From: Bauldia sp.
GTDB taxonomy: Bacteria; Pseudomonadota; Alphaproteobacteria; Rhizobiales; Kaistiaceae
Length of the DNA stretch: 45,026 bases
NCBI GenBank assembly: GCA_028284325.1
Contig: JANQRX010000011.1
Location: forward strand, 75,792-120,817
Direction of reading: 5' to 3'
The first letter of the stretch is position 1. The number at the start of each line of letters is the position of its first letter. The position numbers were made by a program, and so were the translations under genes. Shown piece by piece: positions 26,190-34,881 of the stretch. Under the pieces are notes generated by a model, which worked only from the letters and a program-made list of their open reading frames with translations, searched no databases and was not told the DNA's origin.

Positions 26190-27050
26190 ATGCTGGGGCT
26201 CGGCGGCGAGAGCATGGTGTTCGCGCTCGACGAGCCACGCGTGCTCAGGGTGCCGCGCGGCCAACCAGCACCGACCCTGGAGGGACGACAGGCCTTTCTC
26301 GCCGATCTTGAGGGCAAGCTGCCGTTTCGCACGCCGCTGATCCTGGAGATCGGGCTCGACCACGCCTACACGATCGAGGCACGCCTGCCGGGCCGCTCCA
26401 TGCTCGACGTGCTGCGCGAGCTCCGGGGGCCGGTGCGCGCGCGCGCCTGGCGGAGCTACATCACGGCGGTCGACGCGATCGGCACGATCCCCCGGCCCGA
26501 CCCGGTCTACCGGCAAATCCTCGCGTCCGATCCGATCGAGGCCGCGACCTGGCCCGACTTCATCGCCGCCTGCATGGCCGGCGCGGCGCAGCGGAACCGC
26601 GCCACGATCGAGCGGGAGATCGGCGACGCCGATCGCATCGCCGCGCAGGCGATCGCGCTGACCGCCGACCTGGAACGGGAACCGCCGAAAGTGCTCGTCC
26701 ACGGTGATGTCTTTCCCGGCAACGTCATGATGGACGATGCCGGCGCGGTCACGGCGGTGATCGACTTCGGGTATTTCACCGTCGCCGGCGACCCGACCCT
26801 CGACCTCGCCGCGGCCTATCTGCCGCTGGAGATGCTGGACGTGTGCGGTCCGGACGACATCGAGGTCGTGCGCGATCTGATGGTCCAACGCCACGGCGCC
26901 GGCATCGAAGCCGCGATCCGTTGCCATCGGGCCTATTTTGCGCTGTTCATGGCCGATCCGGCCAACGCGGCCGAGCCGTATCCCCGTCTCTACCGATGGA
27001 GCCTGACCAACATGGCGAAGCTGGCCATGGGCACGCTGCCGGGTTTCTAG
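26190..27050 (+). CDS. aminoglycoside-phosphotransferase-fold kinase (start uncertain)
   Basis: At least 286 residues of the APH/choline kinase fold. Marks are an N-lobe GLGGESMVFALDEPRVLRVP, the catalytic loop LVHGDVFPGNVMMDD near 170-184 and the metal-binding VIDFG near 190-194. The substrate is unknown; chromosomal members are not necessarily resistance enzymes. The start is a problem: from 26190 the N-lobe begins almost at its glycine loop, and the frame is open and protein-like back to apaG (QKPAIVGPLNDDATAILRQF), but the only upstream start-like codon is a CTG at 26106 overlapping the apaG stop. An alternative start codon is possible. It is probably in one transcript with fetA and fetB. 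Confidence 0.85.
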   Translation: MLGLGGESMVFALDEPRVLRVPRGQPAPTLEGRQAFLADLEGKLPFRTPLILEIGLDHAYTIEARLPGRSMLDVLRELRGPVRARAWRSYITAVDAIGTIPRPDPVYRQILASDPIEAATWPDFIAACMAGAAQRNRATIEREIGDADRIAAQAIALTADLEREPPKVLVHGDVFPGNVMMDDAGAVTAVIDFGYFTVAGDPTLDLAAAYLPLEMLDVCGPDDIEVVRDLMVQRHGAGIEAAIRCHRAYFALFMADPANAAEPYPRLYRWSLTNMAKLAMGTLPGF

Positions 27051-27054
27051 CGCG

Positions 27055-27675
27055 ATGGCGAAGGACGGTCACACGCCGCGCCTGCGGCTGGACGAGCTCA
27101 CGGTCCACGGCCTGGCGCCGGTCTCGTTCGCGGTCACGGCCGGCGCATGCGTCGCCGTCACCGGCCCGTCGGGTTCGGGCAAGACCGTGCTCCTGCGCGC
27201 CGTGGCCGATCTCGACCCGGCGGAGGGCCGGGTTTATCTCGACGGCGCCGAAAGAACGGCGATGTCGGGTCCGGCGTGGCGGCGCCGGATCAGGTTCTCC
27301 GCCGCCGAGCCGGGGTGGTGGGCAGACACACCGGGCAGCCATCTGCCCGGTCGCGAATCCGTCGCGTCGGCGGTCGCGGCCCTCGGTCTGACGACGGCGC
27401 AACGCGACCAAGCCCTCACGGAGCTTTCGACCGGCGAGCGCCAGCGCTTCGCGCTGATCCGTGCACTTGCCGACAAACCGTCGGTGCTCCTCCTCGACGA
27501 GCCGACCGGTGCACTCGACGCCCAGGCGACCGAACGCGCCGAACACCTGCTGCGCAGCTTCCTGGACGGCGGCGGGACGGTTCTGTTCACCAGCCACGAC
27601 CACGAGCAGGTAGGACGGCTGGCGAGCCGGTGCCTCGCGATCCGCGACGGCGCCGTGCGCGAGGAGGCGGTCTGA
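27055..27675 (+). CDS. ABC transporter ATPase, FetA (YbbL)-like
   Basis: 206-residue ATPase. Walker A GPSGSGKT at 37-44, signature LSTGERQRFALIRALA and Walker B VLLLDEPTGALD near 147-158 are all intact, followed by the H-loop SHD. Its partner FetB-like membrane protein begins at the overlapping TGATG. In E. coli FetAB exports iron and protects against oxidative stress; the same role here is inferred from homology and order. No iron-responsive site was seen upstream. Confidence 0.88.
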   Translation: MAKDGHTPRLRLDELTVHGLAPVSFAVTAGACVAVTGPSGSGKTVLLRAVADLDPAEGRVYLDGAERTAMSGPAWRRRIRFSAAEPGWWADTPGSHLPGRESVASAVAALGLTTAQRDQALTELSTGERQRFALIRALADKPSVLLLDEPTGALDAQATERAEHLLRSFLDGGGTVLFTSHDHEQVGRLASRCLAIRDGAVREEAV

Positions 27676-28484
27676 TGCCAGCGGGCTATGTCCAGCTCGA
27701 CGCCATCGATCTCGCGCTTGCGGCGCTGCTGATCCTGATCAACGGTGCGCTGTCCCTCACTTTCCACCTCGGCCTGGAGCGCACGCTGCTGATCGCGACG
27801 GTGCGTATGGTCGTGCAGCTCGCCCTCATCGGGCTGGTGCTGACCTTCATCTTCGCGCAGACCTCCCCCTTGTGGACGCTGGCGCTGGCTCTGGTGATGA
27901 TCGGCTTCGCCGGGCGCGAGGTACTGGCGCGACAGACGCGACGCTTCCGCGGCTGGCTCGCCTATGGCCTGGGAACCGGGACACTGCTCCTCGTCGGGAT
28001 GCTGTCGGTGATCTACGGCGTCGGTCTCGTCATCGGCCCCGAGCCGTGGACATCACCGCGCTTCATCCTGCCGGTTCTCGGCATGATCCTCGGCAACACG
28101 CTGACCGGCATCAGCCTCGGGCTGGAGACGCTGACGACGACGGCGGTGCGCGAGCGGGCGGGGATCGAGGCGCAAATCGCGCTCGGGGCCAACCGCGCCG
28201 AAGCGCTGTCCGGCACCGTGCGTCAGGCGCTGAAGACGGGGATGATGCCTATCATCAACGCCATGGCGGCCTCGGGTATCGTCGCCCTGCCCGGCATGAT
28301 GACCGGCCAGATCATCGCCGGCGTCGACCCGCTCGACGCGACCCAGTACCAGATCCTCATCATGTTCCTGATCGCCGGCGCCACGGCGCTCGGCACTTTT
28401 CTGGCGGTGCTCGGCGGCGCCCGCCTGCTCACGGACGAGCGCCACCGACTCCGCCTCGACAGGCTGCAGAAGACCGGTTCCTAG
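27675..28484 (+). CDS. UPF0014 family permease, FetB (YbbM)-like
   Basis: 269-residue integral membrane protein with about seven hydrophobic segments. Family marks are IATVRMVVQLALIGLVLTFIF, then ILPVLGMILGNTLTGISLGLE, then GMMPIINAMAASGIVALPGMMTGQIIAG. It pairs with the preceding ATPase to make an exporter (FetAB, iron efflux in E. coli). The ATG overlaps the fetA stop by one base. The end overlaps that of the aldo/keto reductase on the other strand by four bases. Confidence 0.9.
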   Translation: MPAGYVQLDAIDLALAALLILINGALSLTFHLGLERTLLIATVRMVVQLALIGLVLTFIFAQTSPLWTLALALVMIGFAGREVLARQTRRFRGWLAYGLGTGTLLLVGMLSVIYGVGLVIGPEPWTSPRFILPVLGMILGNTLTGISLGLETLTTTAVRERAGIEAQIALGANRAEALSGTVRQALKTGMMPIINAMAASGIVALPGMMTGQIIAGVDPLDATQYQILIMFLIAGATALGTFLAVLGGARLLTDERHRLRLDRLQKTGS

Positions 28485-29458
28485 GCCGCCAGGATACGGT
28501 CTATCTCCGCCATGGCGTCGGCGGCCAGCGGGCCGTATTCGAGCGCCCGCACATTGTCCTCGACCTGGGCGACGGTCTTGAAGCCGGGGATCGGTACCAC
28601 GCGGGGCGAGCGCGCCCAGATCCAGGCGAGCGCACCCTGCGCCACCGTGCGGCCGTCGCTGGTGAGCAGGTCGCGCGCGGCCTCGACCTTGCGCAGGAGA
28701 TCGGGGTTGGGCACCCCGTCGATGAAGTAGCTCAGCCACTCGGGGCCCGCCGCCCGGATATCGTTGGCCGCGAAGCCGCGTTCACCCATGCGGAACTTGC
28801 CGGTGAGCAGCCCCATCGCCAGCGGCTGGCGGGCCATGGCGACCAGGCCCTTGTTGACGACGAATTGCGACATCTCGTCGGCCGGCCGGAACAGGTTCAT
28901 GTCGTGCTGCACGGCCGTGAACCCGTCCATGCCGGCGAAGGCGGCAACGCCTTCCACGTCGTCGTTGCTCCAACCGTACGCAGCCACCTTGCCGGCCTGC
29001 CGCAGTTCGTCCAGCACGGCGAAGACAGGCGCGGTGCGATCGACGGGATGGTGGTTGACGTGGAAGAACACCAGATCGAGACGCTCGCGGCCCAGCCGCC
29101 GCAGCGATCCCTCGACCGCCGTCCGTACGTAGTCGGGTGAATCCGAGATACCGGTGAGTTCCCGCGTGGCCGGGTTGAACGTGTTGCCCAGCTTGGTGGA
29201 GATGAAGATGTCCTCGCTGGTGCCGTCCAGCGCCTGCGCCAGCAACTCCTCGGAATGGCCCGCCCCGTAGGCGTCGGCGGTGTCGAAGTAGCGAATGCCG
29301 AGGTCGACCCCGCGCCGGATCGCCGCAATGGAGGTGGCGTCGTCGACCGCGCCCCAGCCGAGGGGCTGGTCGCCGGTGCGCATCGGGCCACCGATCGCCC
29401 AGCATCCGAGGCCGAGCCGGGGGATTGTCGTGCCGGTCCAGAGTTCGATGGTGGTCAT
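28481..29458 (-). CDS. aldo/keto reductase
   Basis: 325-residue NADPH-dependent aldo/keto reductase. The catalytic tetrad can be placed: Asp and Tyr in FDTADAYGAGHSEELLAQAL (Tyr near 61), Lys in ISTKLGNTF, and His in LVFFHVNHHPVDR. The cofactor-binding segment GALAWIWARSPRVVPIPGFK lies near the C-terminus. The substrate is unknown. It is divergent from a LysR gene, which probably controls it. Confidence 0.93.
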   Translation of the reverse strand: MTTIELWTGTTIPRLGLGCWAIGGPMRTGDQPLGWGAVDDATSIAAIRRGVDLGIRYFDTADAYGAGHSEELLAQALDGTSEDIFISTKLGNTFNPATRELTGISDSPDYVRTAVEGSLRRLGRERLDLVFFHVNHHPVDRTAPVFAVLDELRQAGKVAAYGWSNDDVEGVAAFAGMDGFTAVQHDMNLFRPADEMSQFVVNKGLVAMARQPLAMGLLTGKFRMGERGFAANDIRAAGPEWLSYFIDGVPNPDLLRKVEAARDLLTSDGRTVAQGALAWIWARSPRVVPIPGFKTVAQVEDNVRALEYGPLAADAMAEIDRILAA

Positions 29459-29554
29459 GGCTTGTCCTTTCAGGAATGAAGTATGGCGTACCTGCCTTGC
29501 GCCTGAACCTGGTCAGCATCGGCTTGCCACGCAACGACCAGGACAGTAATAGCC

Positions 29555-29570
29555 ATTTCAATAATGAAAT
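29555..29570. promoter_or_regulatory. inverted repeat at the start of the LysR gene
   Basis: ATTTCA, four bases and TGAAAT form a perfect repeat across the ATG of the LysR gene (29564), in the 105-base gap to the divergent aldo/keto reductase. It is a candidate autoregulatory site, since LysR proteins bind imperfect palindromes, but a T-N11-A box is not clearly resolved. Confidence 0.35.
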
Positions 29571-30430
29571 ACGATCTCGACTGGCACGACCTGAGGCTCT
29601 TCCTGGCGGTGGCGCGCGCCGGCGGCCTGAACGCGGCGGCCCGGGCGACAAAGGTGAGCGCACCGACCCTCGGGCGGCGCATGGGCCGGCTCGAACAGGC
29701 GCTCGGCCAGCCGATCTTCACCCGGCTTCGGGACGGCTATCGGCTCACCCCCACGGGCGAGGAGGTGTTCGACCATGCGACCGAGGTGGAGAAGGCCGTG
29801 GCCTCGCTCGATCGCTGGCGGGCAGGCAGGCGCAGCGGCCGGGCGGTGCGGGTGGCGGCCGGGACCTGGACCTCGGTCTACCTCGCGCGCAACATCGCCA
29901 CGCTTTGGCGCGCCGACGATCCGTTCACGATCGAATTCGTCACGGCCACGGCCCGGGCCGATATCGGCCGCCGCGCCGCCGACATCGGTCTGCGTAACGC
30001 ACGCCCGGACGAGCGGTGGCTGGCGGCACGCAAGGTCGGGACGGTCGCCTTCGCGGCCTACGCGGCCCCGGACGCGCCCGCAGAACCACAGTGGATCGGC
30101 ATTGCCGGCAACGGCGCGCTGACCCCGTCGGCGCGCTGGATCGCGGCCCACCACGCCGCCGACATCGCGCTGTGGGCGAACAGCCCGGTCTGCGCCCACG
30201 AGATCGCCCGCGCGGGCGGTGGCGCGGCGGTGCTGCCCTGTTTCATCGGCGACCGCGACGACCGCCTCGAGCGCCGCTCGGAACCGATCGCCGACCTGCA
30301 GCACGACCGCTGGCTGGTCGCCCATCACGACGATCGCCACGATCCTTCGGTCAGGTCCGTGATCGATCGGATCGTCGACCTGGTGAACACTGACCGGGCG
30401 CTGATGACCGGTGAAGGGGTGGCCGCGTAG
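29564..30430 (+). CDS. LysR family transcriptional regulator
   Basis: 288 residues. The HTH at about 7-64 is typical (LRLFLAVARAGGLNAAARAT, then SAPTLGRRMGRLEQALGQPIF). The effector domain is short and ends with AGGGAAVLPCFIGDRDDRLER and a C-terminal tail. It is divergent from the aldo/keto reductase, the classic arrangement for a local regulator. The stop lies 8 bases from that of the DUF3291 gene on the other strand. Confidence 0.92.
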   Translation: MKYDLDWHDLRLFLAVARAGGLNAAARATKVSAPTLGRRMGRLEQALGQPIFTRLRDGYRLTPTGEEVFDHATEVEKAVASLDRWRAGRRSGRAVRVAAGTWTSVYLARNIATLWRADDPFTIEFVTATARADIGRRAADIGLRNARPDERWLAARKVGTVAFAAYAAPDAPAEPQWIGIAGNGALTPSARWIAAHHAADIALWANSPVCAHEIARAGGGAAVLPCFIGDRDDRLERRSEPIADLQHDRWLVAHHDDRHDPSVRSVIDRIVDLVNTDRALMTGEGVAA

Positions 30431-30438
30431 CCGACGCT

Positions 30439-30912
30439 TCAATCGCGCGCCGGGAGATCGACGACGTTCGCCCAGCCGAACGCGCGCTCGCTGGGGCCGT
30501 TGTCACGCAGGTCGGCAAGCCGCTCCGCCGCCTCTTTGAGGCGCGGCCGGTGGCCGGCCGCGACCCACCACATCACCAGGTGCGCCTCGGTGGGTGGCTC
30601 AAACCAGTCGGCCCGGCGATCGAAGATCCGCCGGTGGACGGTCTTGAACGTGAAGGCGGCGAGATCGTCCGCCGACTCCCAGATGCTGAGATTGATGATC
30701 AGGCGGGGATCGTCGTCGAGGCTAAATCCGGTGGCGTTGCCGGTGGCATCCTCAAGCCGCCAGACGAAGCCCTTCGAGCGGTCAGCGAGAGCATTGACAC
30801 GATCAAGGGCCGCGACGAATCCGGCAAGCCTGGGGCTCGTGAGATCATCGACCGCCCGCGCCACGTTGAGTTCCGCCAGATGGGTACCCGGCGGCTGGGC
30901 ATATCCGGTCAC
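30439..30912 (-). CDS. DUF3291 domain protein
   Basis: 157-residue protein of the DUF3291 family (dimeric alpha-beta barrel-like, function unknown). Marks are HLAELNVARAVDDLTSPRLA at the start, FVWRLEDATGNATGF near 49-63, NLSIWESADDLAAFTFKTVH, and HLVMWWVAAGHRPRLKEAAERL. The GTG start overlaps the hslO stop (GTGA), so it is the last gene of the argD-argF-hslO operon. Aromatic residues in the centre could line a ligand or heme pocket, but none is established. Confidence 0.88.
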   Translation of the reverse strand: MTGYAQPPGTHLAELNVARAVDDLTSPRLAGFVAALDRVNALADRSKGFVWRLEDATGNATGFSLDDDPRLIINLSIWESADDLAAFTFKTVHRRIFDRRADWFEPPTEAHLVMWWVAAGHRPRLKEAAERLADLRDNGPSERAFGWANVVDLPARD

Positions 30913-31919
30913 GCCGCCGCGCCGCCGCCATCGGCGGTGAACTGGGCGGGATCGAACTCGTAGCCGCGATTGCAGAACTCGCAGCGCACCGTGATGCGAC
31001 CATCCTCGGTGCTCTCGGCGATCTCGTCGGCGGTGAACCCGGCGAGCACGCCGTGGACGCGCTCACGGGAACAGGAGCAGGCTTCGCGCACGGGCTGGGC
31101 GGCGAAGACACGCACGCCACGCTCGTTGAACAGGCGAAACAACAGCCGCTCGACCGAAACGTCCGGGTCGGTGAGTTCGATGTCCTCGACGGTGTCGACC
31201 AGTGCCCGCGCTTCGCGCCAGGCATCGTCCTCGTCGACCGTGTGCGGCTCCACGTCGTCGGGGACATCACCCCCCGGCAGGTCCTGCTGGCGCGCCCGCT
31301 CCGGCGACCGCGGCAGGAACTGCACGACAATGCCGCCGGCACGCCAGCTTGTGGTCAAGCCGTCCTCGCCGCGCTCCTGGACCTCGGCCACCGCCAGGCG
31401 CACGCGGGTGGGAATCTGCTCCGACTGGTGAAAGTAGGTGTGAGCGACCGATTCCAGGCTCTCGCCCTCCAGCGCGACGATGCCCTGATAGCGCTGCGCG
31501 CCGCCGCCCTGATCGATGGTCATCGCCATGGTGCCGGTCCCGAGCAACACGCCCGCACGACGCGCCTCGGCTTCGGTGGCAGCGGCCAGACGTTCCTCGT
31601 CGAAGCGGGCATAGGCGCGCAGCGATCCATCGGTGCGATAGTCCACGACCAGCATGTCGACCACGCCGTCGGTCTCGGTCTGCAAGGTGAAGCGCCCCTC
31701 GAACTTGAGCGACGATCCGAGCAGCGTGGTGAGCACGATGGCCTCGGCCAGCAGGCGCGATACCGCGGGCGGGTAGTCGTGACGCTTGAGCAGCGCGTCC
31801 AGCTCCGGTCCCATCTGGATGGCGCGGCCACGGACATCGAGCGGCTGCACGGCAAACGGCCGCACGGCGTCGTCACCGGCGGGCGCCTGCAAATCAGCGG
31901 GGATCGCGGCGTCGGTCAC
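30909..31919 (-). CDS. hslO: Hsp33 redox-regulated chaperone
   Basis: 336 residues from a GTG that overlaps the argF stop. It is a holdase chaperone activated by oxidative unfolding. The C-terminal zinc site is complete: Cys281-x-Cys283, then 29 residues, then Cys313-x-x-Cys316 (CSCSRERV and [10 protein letters not shown]). The N-terminal domain shows [19 protein letters not shown] and [20 protein letters not shown]. The Gly-rich tail of six residues after the zinc site is unremarkable. A link between argF and hslO is common in alphaproteobacteria. Confidence 0.95.
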   Translation of the reverse strand: MTDAAIPADLQAPAGDDAVRPFAVQPLDVRGRAIQMGPELDALLKRHDYPPAVSRLLAEAIVLTTLLGSSLKFEGRFTLQTETDGVVDMLVVDYRTDGSLRAYARFDEERLAAATEAEARRAGVLLGTGTMAMTIDQGGGAQRYQGIVALEGESLESVAHTYFHQSEQIPTRVRLAVAEVQERGEDGLTTSWRAGGIVVQFLPRSPERARQQDLPGGDVPDDVEPHTVDEDDAWREARALVDTVEDIELTDPDVSVERLLFRLFNERGVRVFAAQPVREACSCSRERVHGVLAGFTADEIAESTEDGRITVRCEFCNRGYEFDPAQFTADGGGAAA

Positions 31920-32839
31920 GCCGCGTCGGCGTCCAGGCACCAGGCGAGGATGCCCTTCTGCGCGTGCAGGCGGTTCTCGGCCTCGTCGAAGACCACCGAA
32001 TGCGGGCCGTCGATGACCCCGGCGACGACCTCCTCGCCGCGGTGGGCCGGCAGGCAGTGCATGAACAGCGCGTCGTCGCTGGCGAGCGCCATGACTTGTT
32101 CGGTCACCTGGAACGGCTCGAGGATTTCACGTCGCCGGTCGGCGCCGTCGTCGCCCATCGACACCCAGGTGTCGGTGACCACGCAATGGGCACCGTCCAC
32201 CGTCGGCTCGACTGTGTCGAACACCCGAACGTCGGCGCCGGCGGCGCGGGCCCACGAGATCAGCTCGGCCGGGGGCGCAAGCTCCGCGGGTGCGGCCACG
32301 GTGAGCGAGAAACCGAACCGGGCCGCGCCGTGCACCCACGACGTCAGCACGTTGTTGGACGCGCCCAGCCAGGCGATCCGGCGGCCCGCGATATCGCCGC
32401 GATGCTCCTCGAACGTCATCACGTCGGCCATGATCTGGCAGGGATGCGACACGCGTGTCAGGCCGTTGATGACCGGCACGGTGGCGTGGCGCGCGAGCTC
32501 GACCACCATGTCGTGGTCAAGCGCGCGGATCATGATGCCGTCGACGTAGCGCGACAGCACGCGCGCGGTATCGGCAATCGTCTCGCCGCGCCCGAGCTGC
32601 ATCTCGGCGCCGGTCAGCACGATGGTCTCGCCGCCGAGGTCGCGCATGCCGACATCAAAGGAGACGCGCGTGCGCGTCGACGGCCGCTCGAAGATCAGCG
32701 CCAGCGTCTTGCCGCGCAGGGGCCGCGGCCCGCCGCCCGACCGACGCGCCGCCTTGCGGCGGCGGCTGTCGTCGACGATCCCCCGAAGATCCTCCGACGT
32801 CTGGTCGCAAAGATCGATGAAGTCGCGTTTCATCGTCAT
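31916..32839 (-). CDS. argF: ornithine carbamoyltransferase
   Basis: Makes citrulline from ornithine and carbamoyl phosphate in arginine synthesis. 307 residues, the usual length. The carbamoyl phosphate site STRTR is at 54-58; [15 protein letters not shown] holds the HPxQ motif; SMGDD and [10 protein letters not shown] are the ornithine-site motifs, with Cys in the latter. The ATG at 32839 overlaps the argD stop (ATGA); an ATG two codons later is an alternative. The GTGA at its end couples hslO. Confidence 0.96.
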   Translation of the reverse strand: MTMKRDFIDLCDQTSEDLRGIVDDSRRRKAARRSGGGPRPLRGKTLALIFERPSTRTRVSFDVGMRDLGGETIVLTGAEMQLGRGETIADTARVLSRYVDGIMIRALDHDMVVELARHATVPVINGLTRVSHPCQIMADVMTFEEHRGDIAGRRIAWLGASNNVLTSWVHGAARFGFSLTVAAPAELAPPAELISWARAAGADVRVFDTVEPTVDGAHCVVTDTWVSMGDDGADRRREILEPFQVTEQVMALASDDALFMHCLPAHRGEEVVAGVIDGPHSVVFDEAENRLHAQKGILAWCLDADAA

Positions 32840-34047
32840 TCGGCTCCCGCATCGGCAACGGCTGGCGCCGGCGCCGCCTCGACGGACTCCAGCGCCCGCT
32901 CGAACCGCGCCACGGCCTCGTCGATCTCGGCCTCGGTGACGATCAGCGGCGGAAGGAAGCGCACGACGTTCTCGCCGGCGCCGACGACCAGCAGGTCGTG
33001 GGCGCGGGCGGCGGCGACCAGGTCGCCGACCGGGCGCCGGGCCCGGACGCCGACCAGCAGGCCTTCGCCACGCACTTCGCCGAGAAGCTCGGGATGGGCG
33101 TCGACGACCGACGCCAGCCGCTGCTTGGCATAGAGCCCGACGCTGCGCACGCGGTCGAGGAAGGCCTCGTCGCCGACGATCTCGATCACCGCCTTCGCGA
33201 CCGCCACCGCGAGCGGATTGCCGCCGAAGGTCGAACCGTGGCTGCCGGGCGTCATGGCCTTCGCGGCCGCCTCGGTCGCCAGGCACGCGCCGATGGGGAA
33301 GCCGCCGCCCAGACCCTTGGCGAGCGCCATGATGTCCGGCGCGATCCCCGCCTTCTGATGCGCAAAGAGGGTGCCGGTGCGGCCGACCCCGGTCTGGACC
33401 TCGTCGAGGATCAGGAGCAGGCCGTGCTCGTCGCACAGGGCCCTCAGCGCCCGCAGCATCGCCGGGCCGACCTCGCGAAGGCCGCCCTCGCCCTGCAACG
33501 GCTCGATCATCACCGCCGCCGTCCGCGCGGTCACGGCATTGCGGACGGCATCAACGTCGCCGAGCGCCACCTGGACGAAACCGGCCTGCGGTTCGCCGAA
33601 GCCCTCAAGGTAGGTCGGATTGCCGGTCGCCGCGAGGGTCGCCAGCGTGCGGCCGTGGAAGGCACCGGTGAAGGTGATGATCTCGGTGCGGTCGGGCGCG
33701 CCGGCCGCGAAGTGAAAGCGGCGCGCGGTCTTGATGGCGCACTCCACCGCTTCGGCGCCGGAATTGGCAAAGAACACGCGGTCGGCGAACGACCGGGCGC
33801 ACAGCGCCTCGGCCAGCGCCTCCTGTTCGGGGACGCGATACAGGTTGGAGACGTGCCACAGCCGGTTGGCCTGTTCGGTGAGCGCGGCGACCAACGCCGG
33901 ATGGGCGTGACCGAGCGCGTTGACGGCCACGCCGCTTGCGAAATCGAGCACGCGCCGGCCGTCATCGGTCTCCAGCCATGCGCCCTCGCCGCGCACGAAC
34001 GCCATCGGCGCCCGTGCAAACGTCTCGAAGAGTGCCGCAGTGGTCAC
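32836..34047 (-). CDS. argD: acetylornithine aminotransferase
   Basis: 403-residue class III PLP aminotransferase of arginine synthesis, which may also act on succinyldiaminopimelate in lysine synthesis. Marks: [16 protein letters not shown] near 95-110, [11 protein letters not shown] near 126-136, [14 protein letters not shown] near 212-225, and the PLP Lys at 244 in [14 protein letters not shown]. The start is a GTG at 34047, supported by the promoter about 65 bases upstream. It heads the argD-argF-hslO-DUF3291 operon. Confidence 0.95.
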   Translation of the reverse strand: MTTAALFETFARAPMAFVRGEGAWLETDDGRRVLDFASGVAVNALGHAHPALVAALTEQANRLWHVSNLYRVPEQEALAEALCARSFADRVFFANSGAEAVECAIKTARRFHFAAGAPDRTEIITFTGAFHGRTLATLAATGNPTYLEGFGEPQAGFVQVALGDVDAVRNAVTARTAAVMIEPLQGEGGLREVGPAMLRALRALCDEHGLLLILDEVQTGVGRTGTLFAHQKAGIAPDIMALAKGLGGGFPIGACLATEAAAKAMTPGSHGSTFGGNPLAVAVAKAVIEIVGDEAFLDRVRSVGLYAKQRLASVVDAHPELLGEVRGEGLLVGVRARRPVGDLVAAARAHDLLVVGAGENVVRFLPPLIVTEAEIDEAVARFERALESVEAAPAPAVADAGAE

Positions 34048-34376
34048 AGCATCACCCGGTCAAGTCACGGTGTTGAAAACAAAAGTGCCGCCCGCAGGCA
34101 GCACAGGCCTCTATATCGGTGAACGGCCGGCGCGTGTCAATCAGGCCGTCTTTTCGGCCTGTTCATGGCCTGTGACGAGGCTTGGGGAAAAGGCGTGCAA
34201 AACGCCGCGCGGCGCGCCCAGACTCTTGTCACCGAGTCAAACGGTGGTGTAGCCTCCGCGCACTACTTGCAGTGCGGCGGACTTCTGCATCCATCGTCGG
34301 CCAGGCAGCGTTACGGGTCATTCGTAACGCGCGGGAACGGAGTCCGAGTCGGCTGCTTCAGACGAGGTGATGCGGC
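34048..34376. promoter_or_regulatory. argD/gcrA intergenic region with four GANTC sites
   Basis: 329 bases without a gene. The left part carries the argD promoter. The right part, upstream of gcrA, holds four CcrM methylation sites: GACTC at 34221 and GAGTC at 34234, 34340 and 34346. In Caulobacter gcrA expression depends on the methylation state through DnaA and CtrA. I saw no full DnaA box or CtrA box by eye. Confidence 0.5.
34112..34140 (-). promoter_or_regulatory. promoter of the argD operon
   Basis: On the minus strand TTGACA (34140-34135) and GATATA (34117-34112) are 17 bases apart; an overlapping TATAGA gives an alternative -10 two bases further. A transcript would start near 34105, about 60 bases before the argD GTG. 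It is a near-consensus housekeeping promoter. Confidence 0.6.
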
Positions 34377-34865
34377 ATGGCATGGACAGATGAGCGCGTC
34401 GAGTTGCTGAAAAAACTCTGGGCGGACGGGTTGAGCGCGAGCCAGATCGCGGCGCAACTCGGCAGCGTGACGCGTAACGCGGTGATCGGCAAGGTGCACC
34501 GCCTCAACCTGTCCGGACGCGCCAAACCGGCCTCGGCCGGACCGCGGCCGCGCAAGCCGCGGTCGTCGGGACACCGCACCACGCGCCATTTCACCGCCGG
34601 CAACACGGCGCTCAAGACCCATGCGCCGCCGGCCCCGCGTCGGCTGCCGGCGCCGGTGCCGCTGGAGGACGTTGTGGTGCCCATCAGCCTCAACGTCTCG
34701 CTGATGGCGCTGACCGAGGCAATGTGCAAATGGCCCGAGGGCGATCCGGGTACCGAAGGCTTCCACTTCTGCGGCCACAAATCGTGGAACGGGCTGCCTT
34801 ACTGCGAGTACCACAGCCGGATCGCCTATCAGCCGGTGGAACGGCGCCGCGACCGGCGGCGATAG
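34377..34865 (+). CDS. gcrA: GcrA cell-cycle regulator
   Basis: 162 residues. The N-terminal domain is the GcrA DNA-binding part (MAWTDERVELLKKLWADGLS, then ASQIAAQLGSVTRNAVIGKVHRLNL), the middle is a Pro/Arg linker, and the C-terminal segment CKWPEGDPGTEGFHFCGHKS with YCEYHSRIAYQP binds sigma-70 in characterised homologues. GcrA activates genes at promoters carrying methylated GANTC sites, so its presence implies a CcrM methylase elsewhere. GAGG lies 9 bases before the ATG. The stop is 16 bases from that of phoB on the opposite strand. Confidence 0.96.
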   Translation: MAWTDERVELLKKLWADGLSASQIAAQLGSVTRNAVIGKVHRLNLSGRAKPASAGPRPRKPRSSGHRTTRHFTAGNTALKTHAPPAPRRLPAPVPLEDVVVPISLNVSLMALTEAMCKWPEGDPGTEGFHFCGHKSWNGLPYCEYHSRIAYQPVERRRDRRR

Positions 34866-34881
34866 CACCGGGGCGGCGCGG

